Source: Metallumcola ferriviriculae (lineage in GTDB: Bacteria > Bacillota > JADQBR01). From it: DNA of 64,000 nucleotides. Location: the NCBI RefSeq assembly GCF_035573695.1, contig NZ_CP121694.1, forward strand, positions 1,650,501 to 1,714,500. Direction: 5' to 3'. The stretch's first letter is position 1. The number at the start of each line of letters is the position of its first letter. Position numbers and translations under genes: made by a program. Shown piece by piece: positions 33,100-42,500 of the stretch. Below the pieces are notes generated by a model, which saw only the letters and a list, made by a program, of their open reading frames with translations, was not told the origin of the DNA and searched no databases.

Positions 33100-33750
33100 T
33101 TATGCGTGTGCTTGGCGTGTAAATATGGCCAGCAAGTCACCTGATGTAACTGATACTGAGGCGCAATTACCGCTAAGCTCATTACTGATACCTCGTGTTG
33201 TGCCCAGATGGATTGAAGCGTTATCCAGGGGATACTTCATTCCATCCAGGGTGACGCCGCTGACACATTCTGACAGGGGGAGGAGCGAAAGCAAATCGCC
33301 GGGTTCTCCCTGGATAGATAGATGTGTCCCCACTAAGCGAGCCCAGCCTGTGTCAGTAAAAATAGTTAACTGCAGACCTAATTTTTGGGCGGCGAGACAC
33401 AAAAGAACGTTGGCAAGGGAATGATCTAAGCGGCTCCCTAAAGCGCCAAACAACAGAACTTTACTAAAACCTTTTTTTGTGCAGTAATGCAATGCCAATT
33501 CTGTATCTGTTTGATCCTTTTCCACGGGATGTTGTTGGATAGGCACACCCATTTGTTCCATGGAACGGCGGGCAGCTAAATTAATAGAATCCAAATCGCC
33601 CAGCAGCACGTGGGGTTGGATGTTCCAGCGGGTTAAAATACTTGCCGCACCGTCCACACAAACGATAAAGTCCGTCTCCATTATTTGTTTTTTATTTTGT
33701 TCCAGTAAGTCCAGATTGCCGTTGGTGATAATGGCTGCTATTTTATTCAT
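33100..33750 (-). CDS. thiN: Thiamine pyrophosphokinase
   Basis: A 216-residue enzyme converting thiamine to thiamine diphosphate with ATP. Motifs of the family are visible: VCVDGAASILTRWNIQPHVLLGDLDSI near residue 40, then VEKDQTDTELALHY and LFGALGSRLDHSLANV. The C-terminal beta domain carries DNASIHLGTTRGISNEL. ATG at 33750 with GAGGGG is chosen; the longer start at 33780 has no site. It follows thiT by 53 bases and is under the same TPP riboswitch. Confidence 0.92.
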   Translation of the reverse strand: MNKIAAIITNGNLDLLEQNKKQIMETDFIVCVDGAASILTRWNIQPHVLLGDLDSINLAARRSMEQMGVPIQQHPVEKDQTDTELALHYCTKKGFSKVLLFGALGSRLDHSLANVLLCLAAQKLGLQLTIFTDTGWARLVGTHLSIQGEPGDLLSLLPLSECVSGVTLDGMKYPLDNASIHLGTTRGISNELSGNCASVSVTSGDLLAIFTRQAHA

Positions 33751-33803
33751 GTTATCCCCTCGGGTACTAGTATAGTCCAATGTTTGATATTATAAAAGTA
33801 ACT

Positions 33804-34322
33804 TCACTGAGACATAGGTTGCATTTCTTGCATAAAACCTTTTTGTTTGGTTAGGATGGCCATGACCGATACCGAAAGAACTAATTCAGGCAGCAAATAT
33901 GAGCCGTTATAAATCAAGGAGTAAATCCAGACGTTCTGACCTACGGGTGTATATTCGGCAAAGAAAATTACGCCTGACAGTACATGTGCAAAACCTCTGG
34001 CTAGGGTGGCAGCGGTAATACCAAAGTAGAAATGCTTTCGCCAAAGGCCTGTCAGTCCCAACAAAGTAAACGCTATCGGATAATCTAATAGGGCTTGCAT
34101 CGGGTAATAAATTTTAGCACCCAACAAGAGTTGGCCTACTCCGAATAACAGTCCGCCGATTAGACCGGTACCCGTCCCCCAACGAATTGCCAAAATAAAT
34201 ATCGGTATCATTTCCAAAGATACCGAGCCGCCCTGGGGCATTTCAAAGAGCTTCAGCATATTCAGTGCCATAGCCAAGCCAACCAACATTCCTGTTTCAA
34301 CCATCATGCGTATGTTTTTCAA
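33804..34322 (-). CDS. thiT: Thiamine transporter (ECF S component)
   Basis: A 172-residue membrane protein of the ThiT/YuaJ family with about six spans. It contains LNMLKLFEMPQGGSVSLEMIPIFILAIRWG, the conserved thiamine-binding and coupling region, then ARGFAHVLSGVIFFAEYTP. It imports thiamine together with the energy-coupling module encoded elsewhere. A TTG at 34322 with GGGGGAG fits the family N-terminus (KNIRMMVETGM); the ATG at 34391 would run through the expression platform of the riboswitch. Confidence 0.87.
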   Translation of the reverse strand: MKNIRMMVETGMLVGLAMALNMLKLFEMPQGGSVSLEMIPIFILAIRWGTGTGLIGGLLFGVGQLLLGAKIYYPMQALLDYPIAFTLLGLTGLWRKHFYFGITAATLARGFAHVLSGVIFFAEYTPVGQNVWIYSLIYNGSYLLPELVLSVSVMAILTKQKGFMQEMQPMSQ

Positions 34323-34358
34323 GGTTACTCCCCCTCGTATTTGCCCGCCAAAGTAAAA

Positions 34359-34382
34359 CCACAGACCAACCAAGGCCTGCGG
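34359..34382 (-). terminator. Expression-platform hairpin of the TPP riboswitch
   Basis: On the minus strand CCGCAGGCC pairs with GGTCTGTGG (with G-U pairs) and is followed by TTTTACTTT, between the aptamer and thiT. It would form when TPP is bound. Confidence 0.55.
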
Positions 34383-34397
34383 TATAACCATCTAAGG

Positions 34398-34486
34398 TCC
34401 GCTTCCCTCCGCTGGTATTATCCAGTTCAGGTACAAAGGGTCGGTGGCAGTAACCACTCTCTCAGCCAAAGGCTCCCCCAGCGAGC
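34398..34486 (-). ncRNA. TPP riboswitch
   Basis: On the minus strand the RNA reads GGGGGAGCC, then GGCTGAGAGAG, then ACCCTTTG-ACCTGAACTGGATAATACCAGCGGAGGGAA in the canonical order of the THI-box aptamer (positions 34486 down to 34398). It governs thiT and thiN, switching them off when thiamine diphosphate is plentiful. Confidence 0.95.
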
Positions 34487-34571
34487 ATAATGTAATTTTG
34501 TTTCTATCATAATACTATGGAGACGTTAATGCAACTATTACATCTTTCTTATTCTGTGATTTACTTGGGAG

Positions 34572-35099
34572 GTGTTTATCTTTAAAACTGTGGTTCTCAC
34601 TGGAGCGGGGATTTCCCTTAGTGCAGGAATTCCCGGGTATGATATGCATTGGCGGGGCGTGCCATTAAGGGTCATGCTTACCCGGCAGTGGGCTAATGCA
34701 CATCCAAGACTATATCGGGAGCTCTATCAAGAGATGCTTACCTGGATGGATAAAGAACCGACCAAGGCGCATTATGCTATAGCTAAAGCAGGGATTCCCG
34801 TGGTAACGGAAAATATAGATAGGCTTCATCAGAAGGCCGGGTCAGAGACGGTAATAGAACTGCATGGCAACCTAAAACAAGGAATAGCTTTACTGGGCGA
34901 CCCAATTAGGAATTGGGAAAAGGCCAAAGACACTGTTGCCGCTGCAGATCATCTCCTGGTAATAGGTTGTAGTCTTGATGTTAAACCTGCCGGAGATTTG
35001 CCTAGTGCAGCTAGGGAGCAGGGTACTCAAGTTTCTATTATTAATGAGGACGCTGACCAGGCTGTTCCCGCTTGGTTGAAGAGGCTTAAGCTGACCTGA
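34572..35099 (+). CDS. Short sirtuin-like NAD-binding protein lacking the zinc module
   Basis: A 175-residue protein of the SIR2 family. The NAD-binding phrases VVLTGAGISLSAGIP near residue 8 and TENIDRLHQKAG near 80 are present, as is the catalytic-histidine motif ELHGN; a late IGCSLDVKPAG matches GTSL..PAA. Usual sirtuins are about 240 residues and have two cysteine pairs after the catalytic His; here ELHGNLKQGIALLGDP leads straight on, so the zinc-binding module is missing. It may be an NAD hydrolase or binding protein instead of a deacetylase. Start (GTG at 34572) is uncertain; it abuts GGGAGG. Confidence 0.7.
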   Translation: MFIFKTVVLTGAGISLSAGIPGYDMHWRGVPLRVMLTRQWANAHPRLYRELYQEMLTWMDKEPTKAHYAIAKAGIPVVTENIDRLHQKAGSETVIELHGNLKQGIALLGDPIRNWEKAKDTVAAADHLLVIGCSLDVKPAGDLPSAAREQGTQVSIINEDADQAVPAWLKRLKLT

Positions 35100-35210
35100 G
35101 TATCTTTCCAAAAAATGGTATGAAAAGCAGGACTTTTTATTTTTATTAGGGAATTATTAATATACGACCAATACACCAGGGTTTGAAATTGATAACAGGA
35201 GGAAAAGCCA

Positions 35211-35681
35211 TTGACGGAGCAGAAAAAAATAATTATGTACACAGACGGCGCTTGTTCGGGGAATCCCGGACCCGGCGGATATGGAGTAGTGTTATTATAT
35301 AAAGGCCACCGAAAAGAACTTTCCCAAGGATATAAGAATACTACAAATAACCGAATGGAAATGATGGCGGTCATTAAAGGGTTGGAGGCAGTAAAAGAGC
35401 CCTGTGCTGTAGATGTTTACAGTGATTCAAAATACTTGGTGGATAGTATTAATAAGGGTTGGGCTGCCCGTTGGCGGGATAATAATTGGATGCGTAATAA
35501 AAAGGAAAAGGCTTTAAATGTAGACCTATGGGGGAAATTGCTATCGCTTTTAGATAAGTACCAAGTAAGCTTTTACTGGGTTAAAGGGCATGCCGAAATT
35601 GAGGAAAACGAACGCTGCGATTTTCTAGCTACAGAGGCCTTAAAAAACTCTGATTTGTTGGAAGATACTCAGCCGACTTAA
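35211..35681 (+). CDS. rnhA: Ribonuclease HI
   Basis: A 156-residue RNase HI. All four catalytic acids are visible: D in MYTDGACSGNPGPGGYG, E in NNRMEMMAV, D in VYSDSKYLV, and D in NERCDFLA. It degrades RNA in RNA-DNA hybrids. The TTG at 35211 follows CAGGAGGA. It seems to be its own unit. Confidence 0.95.
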   Translation: MTEQKKIIMYTDGACSGNPGPGGYGVVLLYKGHRKELSQGYKNTTNNRMEMMAVIKGLEAVKEPCAVDVYSDSKYLVDSINKGWAARWRDNNWMRNKKEKALNVDLWGKLLSLLDKYQVSFYWVKGHAEIEENERCDFLATEALKNSDLLEDTQPT

Positions 35682-35717
35682 AGTTTTTTTCGTTGAGGGC
35701 TGCAGGGGGTGAACTGC

Positions 35718-36143
35718 ATGAAGAAAGGGTATGTATTCGTTTATGGTACTTTGATGGACGGTTTCTGGAATTATGAAAAACATCTTAAGCCTCATGTAAT
35801 TGGCAAATGGGAGGCATGGGTGTCGGGCACGCTCTATCATCTTCGAGAAGGATACCCTGCCCTATTGGAGGGTGACAATCCGGTTTATGGTAACTTAGTG
35901 CAGTGTCGACAGTTTGACAAAGCTATTGCCATCTTGGACCGGCTTGAAGGGTATCATGGACCCGGACATACCAATCTTTACGAACGAATCACCAAGGCAG
36001 TATTTCTTCACGACGGTGAGGTTTTTGAGGCATTTACCTACGTGTATAGTCCTGCCCGCCTTCATGAGGTAGAAAAATTTGGGATTTTAATCCCCAGTGG
36101 CAGCTGGCGTGAATACATAGAAGAGAGAAAGGCCGTAAAGTAA
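35718..36143 (+). CDS. Gamma-glutamylcyclotransferase-like (AIG2/BtrG fold) protein
   Basis: A 141-residue protein opening KKGYVFVYGTLMDGFWN; the Y-G-T-L motif marks the GGCT-like fold, and VYGNLVQC and LDRLEGYHGPG follow, with a catalytic Glu expected in the last. Members split gamma-glutamyl amines; specificity unknown. ATG at 35718 follows AGGGGG; the GTG at 35709 overlaps it. Confidence 0.8.
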   Translation: MKKGYVFVYGTLMDGFWNYEKHLKPHVIGKWEAWVSGTLYHLREGYPALLEGDNPVYGNLVQCRQFDKAIAILDRLEGYHGPGHTNLYERITKAVFLHDGEVFEAFTYVYSPARLHEVEKFGILIPSGSWREYIEERKAVK

Positions 36144-36155
36144 TAAAGATTTCCC

Positions 36156-36187
36156 TGGCCCCGTTTAATACGGGCCAAATTTATTTA
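36156..36187 (+). terminator. Terminator-like hairpin
   Basis: TGGCCCCGT at 36156-36164 pairs with ACGGGCCA at 36170-36177 with one bulged C, followed by AAATTTATTT. Confidence 0.5.
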
Positions 36188-36338
36188 GATGACTTTATTT
36201 TAATGGAATGATGCAGGAAGAAAGATTCTTTTCAAGAAAATATAGTTTATACATTAGTGGTTATGAAATTAATTGTAGCATTTATGGACCAGTCATTATA
36301 ATGATTAAAGCAGACAAATTTCGGAGGGAGGAATTCAA

Positions 36339-36959
36339 ATGAAAATCGTTGCTATTAACGGCAGCCACCGTAAAGGTAAAAATACGGCAAAAATGTTGGA
36401 AACGGTGCTAGAAGAAGCGTCATCACTGGGGGCTGAAGTAGAGTTAATGGAGCTTTGCGATTATGACATTAAGCATTGCTTATCTTGTAATAAATGTCTT
36501 CGCCGACCTGAATGCTCAATTAAGGATGACGATATGGCTCCGTTGGGGGAAAAGCTTTTGGCTGCAGACGGGATTATTCTGGGGTCGCCTGTATACTGGC
36601 ATAATGTCACTACCTTGATGAAAAACTTTATGGACCGGACACGTTATATGCATATGACAGCTAACCTGTTAGGAGGAAAGGCAGGTGCTGCAGTAACCCA
36701 TGCAGGGCTGCGTAACGGTGGTCAGGAAGCATGCCTGGCAATAATGGAGAATTTCATGAAATCCCAGGGATTGTTGGTGGTTGATGACCGCAACGCCGAT
36801 GGCGGCATACTCAGCGCCGGCGCTACAGGAACCATGCTTGCCGATTATCAGGACGGGAAAGTAAGTTTTCGTAAAAGTGTAGAAGAGGATGAAATAGCCA
36901 TATCCGCTTGCAGGCAGATAGGACGCAATATGGTTCATTTATTAAAAAGATTAGACTGA
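36339..36959 (+). CDS. NADPH-dependent FMN reductase/flavodoxin-fold protein
   Basis: A 206-residue flavoprotein of the iron-sulfur-flavoprotein-like group. The FMN-phosphate loop INGSHRKGKNTAKML is near residue 5, and GSPVYWHNVTTLMKNFMDR lies at about 85. A compact Cys cluster (CLSCNKCLRRPEC) at about 48-60 resembles the [4Fe-4S] ligand region of iron-sulfur flavoproteins. It may reduce flavin, quinone or iron. GGAGGGAGG precedes the ATG at 36339. Confidence 0.85.
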   Translation: MKIVAINGSHRKGKNTAKMLETVLEEASSLGAEVELMELCDYDIKHCLSCNKCLRRPECSIKDDDMAPLGEKLLAADGIILGSPVYWHNVTTLMKNFMDRTRYMHMTANLLGGKAGAAVTHAGLRNGGQEACLAIMENFMKSQGLLVVDDRNADGGILSAGATGTMLADYQDGKVSFRKSVEEDEIAISACRQIGRNMVHLLKRLD

Positions 36960-36965
36960 TAAATC

Positions 36966-36994
36966 AAGCGCCCCTCATAAAGAGGGGTGCTTTT
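36966..36994 (+). terminator. Intrinsic terminator
   Basis: AAGCGCCCCTC pairs with GAGGGGTGCTT around a short loop, followed by TTTT. Confidence 0.8.
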
Positions 36995-36997
36995 GCC

Positions 36998-37104
36998 AAT
37001 AAGTGACAAGTAGTGACAGGTGGTGCCTGACACCCAATAAGTGACCCAATAAGTGACACCTCAGACAGGTGGTGCCTGACACCAATAAGTGACAAATAAG
37101 TGAC
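36998..37104 (+). repeat. Interspersed short repeats: five AATAAGTGAC and two 20-bp units
   Basis: AATAAGTGAC occurs at 36998, 37036, 37048, 37084 and 37095. Between them GACAGGTGGTGCCTGACACC occurs exactly at 37015-37034 and 37064-37083; its inner GGTGCCTGACACC is nearly self-complementary. No ORF fits. A related word occurs after cadA at 2961. It is probably a mobile or replication-slippage product near convergent gene ends. Confidence 0.75.
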
Positions 37105-37146
37105 ACCTGTAGTTTCTGACATCGGAAGCGTTGTCTTTCTGTTGTA

Positions 37147-38502
37147 TCATTGTTTTTGGAAGTATTGATCAATTACGGGCCAGTATTTAGGATCTTCCAT
37201 ACCAATCCGCCAGATACCGATACCTTTAATATTATATTTTTTGACCAACTCTAATTTGTGTGACAAGCTGGAGGCATTTTCAAACCAGACCTGATGTTTT
37301 TTGCCATCTTTGTCCCAATAAATATAGTAAGGTGCCTTAGCTTCATTATCCCAACGAATTTTTTGTTGTGACGTTGCTAAAGTTTGCTGGGCAAGGGCGT
37401 AGGAAATATACTTTGGTGACTTGGAGCCTTGGGTCCAGTCAAAGCCGTAAGCAGGTATCCCCATAAAAATCTTGCCTGCTGGTATTTGAGTGAGAGCATA
37501 ATTGATTACTTTTTCTACCCAGCCAACCGACGCAATAGGTCCGGGGTCGCTGGCATAACCATGTTCGTCGTAGGTCATCAGCACCACGGTATCTGCGTAC
37601 TTTCCGATGGCCGCATAATCAAACGGACCTGACCAGGAGTTGGACCGGTCATCCCGGGTTTTGGCAGGCACCGAAATCGTAATTGTATATCCCAATGGTT
37701 TTAAGGTCTGATACATCTCCTGCATCAACTTGGAAAAGTTGTCTCGGTCATCCATACGAAAGTATTCCATATCCATGTTAATACCGTCAAAATGGTATTT
37801 TTCTAGAATATTTTCTAAATCATTAATGAAGTGAGCACGGCCTTTTTCTGTGGATACCATTTCATGGGCTAAATTTCGGCTGGTGGCGGAACTGCCATAT
37901 AGCAGATTGTGTACCACTGCCAGCACCTTAATTCCTTTATCATGGGCTGTATCAACTATCTCTTTAGCCTTCATGGGCTTAAAGGCGGAAGTCCCGGACT
38001 TAAATAATTCGACATGTCCGGAGCCTTTTGCTGCATCTAAGCGGAACCAAAAGGGAGCAACCCAGTCAATGCTATCAGCTTGCTTGACCAGAGTATGGTA
38101 AGAGCTGGGCAGGTATCCTTCATCATTAGTATAAAAGGATAAAACTTCTTTGGACTTGTCTGTTGTTTTGTTAGCGAAATTATTTTTCTTACTTATAACT
38201 TGACTATTTCCCATGGTGTTGGCTGCCTCATTTAAGGCATTATTTTGGTGCTTGTCCGCTTTGCCATTAGGAACTGCTTCTTCAGGCGAACTCTCCTTGG
38301 GTGGGCTGTCCAGGTCTTTAGTATCCTTGGATGCGCTGTCTGTGTCTTTAACACGTATGTCAAGCGAATGATCAATTTTTATAGGATCTGTCGTCTGGCT
38401 GGCCTTTGGGCTTGGTGTATTAACTACCCCGATAAGTGCCGTTGTGCATCCGGTAATTAACAGTAATACTATCAACAACAGTAACCAACTTAGTCTATTC
38501 AA
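37147..38502 (-). CDS. Glycoside hydrolase family 18 lipoprotein (spore-germination YaaH-like)
   Basis: A 451-residue secreted lipoprotein. The signal peptide ends at LITGC (about residue 19). A low-complexity Ser/Asp/Lys-rich linker reaches about residue 120, then a GH18 barrel starting VLSFYTNDEGYLPSSYHTL. The catalytic motif FDGINMDMEYF carries the DxxDxDxE pattern, with the last Glu as catalytic acid; the ending GIGIWRIGMEDPKYW is typical of YaaH/YdhD/SleL spore cortex hydrolases. No LysM domains. Start is a TTG at 38502 after GGGGGAGAT. Confidence 0.88.
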   Translation of the reverse strand: MNRLSWLLLLIVLLLITGCTTALIGVVNTPSPKASQTTDPIKIDHSLDIRVKDTDSASKDTKDLDSPPKESSPEEAVPNGKADKHQNNALNEAANTMGNSQVISKKNNFANKTTDKSKEVLSFYTNDEGYLPSSYHTLVKQADSIDWVAPFWFRLDAAKGSGHVELFKSGTSAFKPMKAKEIVDTAHDKGIKVLAVVHNLLYGSSATSRNLAHEMVSTEKGRAHFINDLENILEKYHFDGINMDMEYFRMDDRDNFSKLMQEMYQTLKPLGYTITISVPAKTRDDRSNSWSGPFDYAAIGKYADTVVLMTYDEHGYASDPGPIASVGWVEKVINYALTQIPAGKIFMGIPAYGFDWTQGSKSPKYISYALAQQTLATSQQKIRWDNEAKAPYYIYWDKDGKKHQVWFENASSLSHKLELVKKYNIKGIGIWRIGMEDPKYWPVIDQYFQKQ

Positions 38503-38671
38503 ATTATCTCCCCCTCCCCAACTTTGAGATTAAATCGCATACTATCCATTTTAACTAACAACAACCCATATTTCATGACCAAAATAATGACAGAAGCAGA
38601 TGATGTTGACTCTTCACCCATATGTTGGCAAGCTTACTGTTGATGGTACGTTACTTCTTTGCAAAAATAGC

Positions 38672-38677
38672 TATAAT
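38672..38677 (+). promoter_or_regulatory. Possible -10 box of the nitrilase gene
   Basis: TATAAT stands about 75 bases before the gene. Only weak -35-like sequence (TTACTT at 38651, 15 bases away) is seen. The rest of the 240-base gap is unremarkable. Confidence 0.3.
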
Positions 38678-38746
38678 TGGTTAACATTGAGATTAAAGCA
38701 AGCAGAATTCAGCATAAGAAATTAGAAACATCGGAGGTGATACCTG

Positions 38747-39523
38747 ATGAAGGTGACAGTAATTCAGATGGATGTGGCGTTGGGGAACCCGGAAATTAAT
38801 CGTAAAAGGGTATCAGAATTGATTGGCAGTGCCGTTTCCGGTAGGGGACAGGTAGTGGTGCTGCCGGAAATGTGGAATACCGGTTATGCGTTGGATAAAT
38901 TAGATGTTATTGCTGACAGAAGTGGTGAACCGAGCACCGGTTTGCTGCAAAGTTTGGCTAGGGAGCATAAGGTTGACATAATTGGTGGGTCCGTATCGAG
39001 TAATGAAAATAGCAAGTTTTTCAATAGAGCATTGGTGGTGAACAGTCAAGGGGAATTAGTGCACACCTACAATAAAATTCATTTATTTAGGTTAATGAAG
39101 GAGGAGCAGTACCTGCACCCGGGCAACAGAAATAAACCATTTGACTTGGCAGGGGTGAAGTGGGGGCTTATTATTTGCTATGATTTGCGTTTCCCGGAAT
39201 TAACTAGAAAGCTAGCTGTAGACGGGGCGGAAATCCTGGCAGTACCAGCTGAGTGGCCAAAGGTGAGATTGCATCATTGGCGCAGTTTGTTGATAGCTCG
39301 TGCCATAGAAAACCAACAGTATGTGGTGGCAGTCAATCGAGTGGGTTCTGATGGAAAGAATGTTTTTGGTGGTCACTCCATGGTAGTGGATCCTTTGGGT
39401 GAGGTGCTTTATGAGGCTGGTGAGCAGGAAGAGGTCTTTACGGTAGATATTGACATTGGTAAAGTAGCCGAGGTAAGACAGGCAATTCCAGTTTTTTCTG
39501 ACCGCTGCCCAGACTGCTACTAA
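38747..39523 (+). CDS. Carbon-nitrogen hydrolase (nitrilase superfamily, omega-amidase-like)
   Basis: A 258-residue hydrolase. The catalytic triad is visible: Glu in VVLPEMWNTGY near residue 43, Lys in YNKIHLF near 108, and Cys in GLIICYDLRFPEL near 145. It resembles the omega-amidase/MtnU-like branch that hydrolyses amides of 2-oxo acids. ATG at 38747 follows GGAGGTGA. It lies just before addBA, with about 55 bases between. Confidence 0.88.
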   Translation: MKVTVIQMDVALGNPEINRKRVSELIGSAVSGRGQVVVLPEMWNTGYALDKLDVIADRSGEPSTGLLQSLAREHKVDIIGGSVSSNENSKFFNRALVVNSQGELVHTYNKIHLFRLMKEEQYLHPGNRNKPFDLAGVKWGLIICYDLRFPELTRKLAVDGAEILAVPAEWPKVRLHHWRSLLIARAIENQQYVVAVNRVGSDGKNVFGGHSMVVDPLGEVLYEAGEQEEVFTVDIDIGKVAEVRQAIPVFSDRCPDCY

Positions 39524-39577
39524 AGCGGGGTTGGCGAAGGAACGAAAGAGTAAGTGTGAAATGGGGGCGGTAGAGAT

Positions 39578-42500
39578 ATGTCTGTGACATTCATTCTTGG
39601 ACGAGCTGGAAGCGGCAAGACGCATTTTTGCTTGGAGGAAATCAAAGAAGAACTTTTACAAAATCCTGAAGGACCGCCACTGATTTTTTTGGTACCGGAA
39701 CAGGCAACCTTTCAGCTGGAACGGGAATTGATTAATACGCCCGGATTAGATTGTTTCGCCAGAGTACAAGTATTGAGCTTTCGTAGACTGGCTTTTCGAA
39801 TTTTTCAACAGACCGGCGGTATGGTTCGCCCGCATATATCGGAAATGGGTAAGCGAATGCTGATTCGGTCGGTCTTGGCAAAGGAAGCAAAAAACCTAAA
39901 GTTATTTTCCCACTTGAGCGGAGACTTTGGTTTTTGTGATACGGTGGCCAGTTCCATCAGCGAATTTAAAATGTATGGGTTGGCAGCAGAAGAGCTGGAA
40001 TGTGAGGCTGCTGCACTAGTAGATAATGTTGCCAAGAAATTATTAGCCGATAAACTGCATGATATGGCCATTGCCTATCAAGGTCTAGAAACAGCGCTGG
40101 ATGGCCGCTATACTGACCCCGACGATTACATGCGTTGGGTGGCTGAAAAAATGCCTGAGTCGGATTTGATTCAGGGAGCGAAGGTATGGGTAGATGGTTT
40201 TTCCGGGTTTACGGTTCATGAATATGCTGTATTGGCTCAGTTGTTTTCCTCAGCAGCAGTAGTAAAAATGGCTCTTTGTTTACCCCATTGGGCCGCAGCT
40301 GATAAGTTAAGTGAACATGATATATTCTACCCTACATGGAGAACTTACCAGCAGTTATTAGCTTTATCTGCAGAGACTGGTGCTGCTGTAGAAAAAACGG
40401 TAAAACTGGAGGGTAAACCGCCTCGTTTTAACAACCCTTGGCTCCAACACCTCGAAGCGCAGCTTAGTTGTTGGCCGGGAGAGCAGAAAGAGGGGCAGCC
40501 TCAGGGAATTCGGGTGACCGGGGCAGCAAATCGGCGAACAGAGATTGAAACCGCCGCGCGGCAGATGATTGCTCTTGCCAGGGATAGGGACTGGCGCTGG
40601 CGGGAAATGTCAGTCATGTGCCGTGGCCTGGAACCTTATGCAGATCTGGTAAGAACAATCTTTAAGGATTATGGAATTCCTTTCTTTATTGATAAGAGCC
40701 AAGGGGTGGCTCATCACCCCTTGGTTGAATTGCTGCGCTCATCCATGGAAACGGTGGCTTCCAATTGGCGTCACGAGGTAGTTTTTCGCTGCTTAAAAAC
40801 CGATTTGCTGCCTTTGGATAGAGAAGAGGTTGATAGATTAGAAAATTATTGCCTGGCCTGTGGAATTGAGGGCAGCCTGTGGACCATGGAGCATCGTTGG
40901 CAGTATATTGCTGAGCTTGACTTAGAGAATAATGTTGCAGCAGTTAAGTCCCAGGAGGATTATCTGGCAGACATCAATGAATTGCGTGATAAAGTTAGGG
41001 CTTGTTTTCAACCATTGGCTCAGTTTAGCAGCGGCAGGCATAAGGTTAGGGAAATAAGCCGGGCCTGCTGGCAGTACCTTGACCTGCTTGCGGTGGCAGA
41101 AAATATGGCGGTTTGGCGCGATGAAGACGAGAGACAGGGTGATTTGACCAGAGCTCAGGAACATGTACAGGTGTGGGACCAGGTAATTGAATTACTGGAC
41201 CAGATGGTAGAGTGTCTGGGGGAGGAAGAATTGACCCTCAGGGAATATCTGACTATTTTGGAGGCTGGTTTGGAGCAGCTTAAGGTTGGTTTAATTCCGC
41301 CGGGGTTGGATCAGGTATTGGTGGGAAGTATAGATCGTTCTCGTAATCCTAATGTAAAAGCTTTATTTTTCTTAGGCGCTAATGATGGTATTTTCCCGCG
41401 GCAATTTAGTGAGGAGCAAATTTTTGGTGATGAGGAAAGGGAATACCTGCAGGCTGAAGGATTGGAAATTGCCCTTTCCAGCAGAATGAAATTACTGGAG
41501 GAGCAGTACTTTATCTACATTGGCATGACCCGAGCCAGCCAATACTTATCAATTAGTTATGCTTTGGCGGACGAGGAAGGCAAGGAAATGAGACCGTCGG
41601 CAATATTACATACCATTAAGAATATATTTCCGCAGCTGGAAATCGACTATTGTGGAATGGAACCTGAGGGTGAGTGTCAGACCCGGGAATACCTGGTGCC
41701 TGGACCGGGTAGCATTATCCTGTTAATAAATAAACTGCGACAGGTTAAAGAAGGAGCGGAGTTCCCTCTGGTATGGCAAAACCTGTTTAACTTTTATCTC
41801 AACAGGAATTCTACACGGGATCTGCTGCTTAGCTTGTTGGGGTCACTGAGTTTCTCACCCAGTCAGAAGAATTTATCTGATGATAGTATAAATCAGCTTT
41901 ACTCCAACCCGATCAAGGTTAGTGTATCTCGTTTGGAGCAGTATGCGCGTTGCCCCTTCAGTTATTTTGCTGAGCATGTGTTGAAGCTTAGGGAAAGGCG
42001 TCAATTAACTTTAGATGCTTTAAATCTTGGCAAGATCTATCACCAAATTTTATCGGAGTTTGTCCTCAATTTAGAACAGGAACAACTGCTGTGGAAAACA
42101 CTTGACGCTGTGAAGAAAAAAGAATTGGCAGATAGAGTACTGGCCCAAATTCATCGTAATCTTGAAAGAACAGGTTTGCTAAAAGATGCGAAAAATCGTT
42201 ACCTTCTTAAGCAGGTAAGGGAGAACATTTACTACGCTTTGGACATCTTGACGGAACACGCCCAACGAGGTGAGTTTGTTACGCGCTGGGTGGAGACATC
42301 CTTTGACCGAGGTGGTCAACTTCAGCCGTTGGAGGTACAGGTAAACGAAAAATGGTCACTGATGTTACGAGGCAGAGTAGATAGAATTGATTTAACAGAC
42401 GGCGGAGGCAAGAAATATTTGAGGATAGTTGATTATAAGACTAATGACACCAGATTCCATTGGTGGCAGTTTTATTACGGACTACAGCTGCAGTTATTAA

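Noticed and set aside
36998-37104. CRISPR array
   Set aside because: The repeats are short, unevenly spaced and mixed with another word; no cas genes are near.
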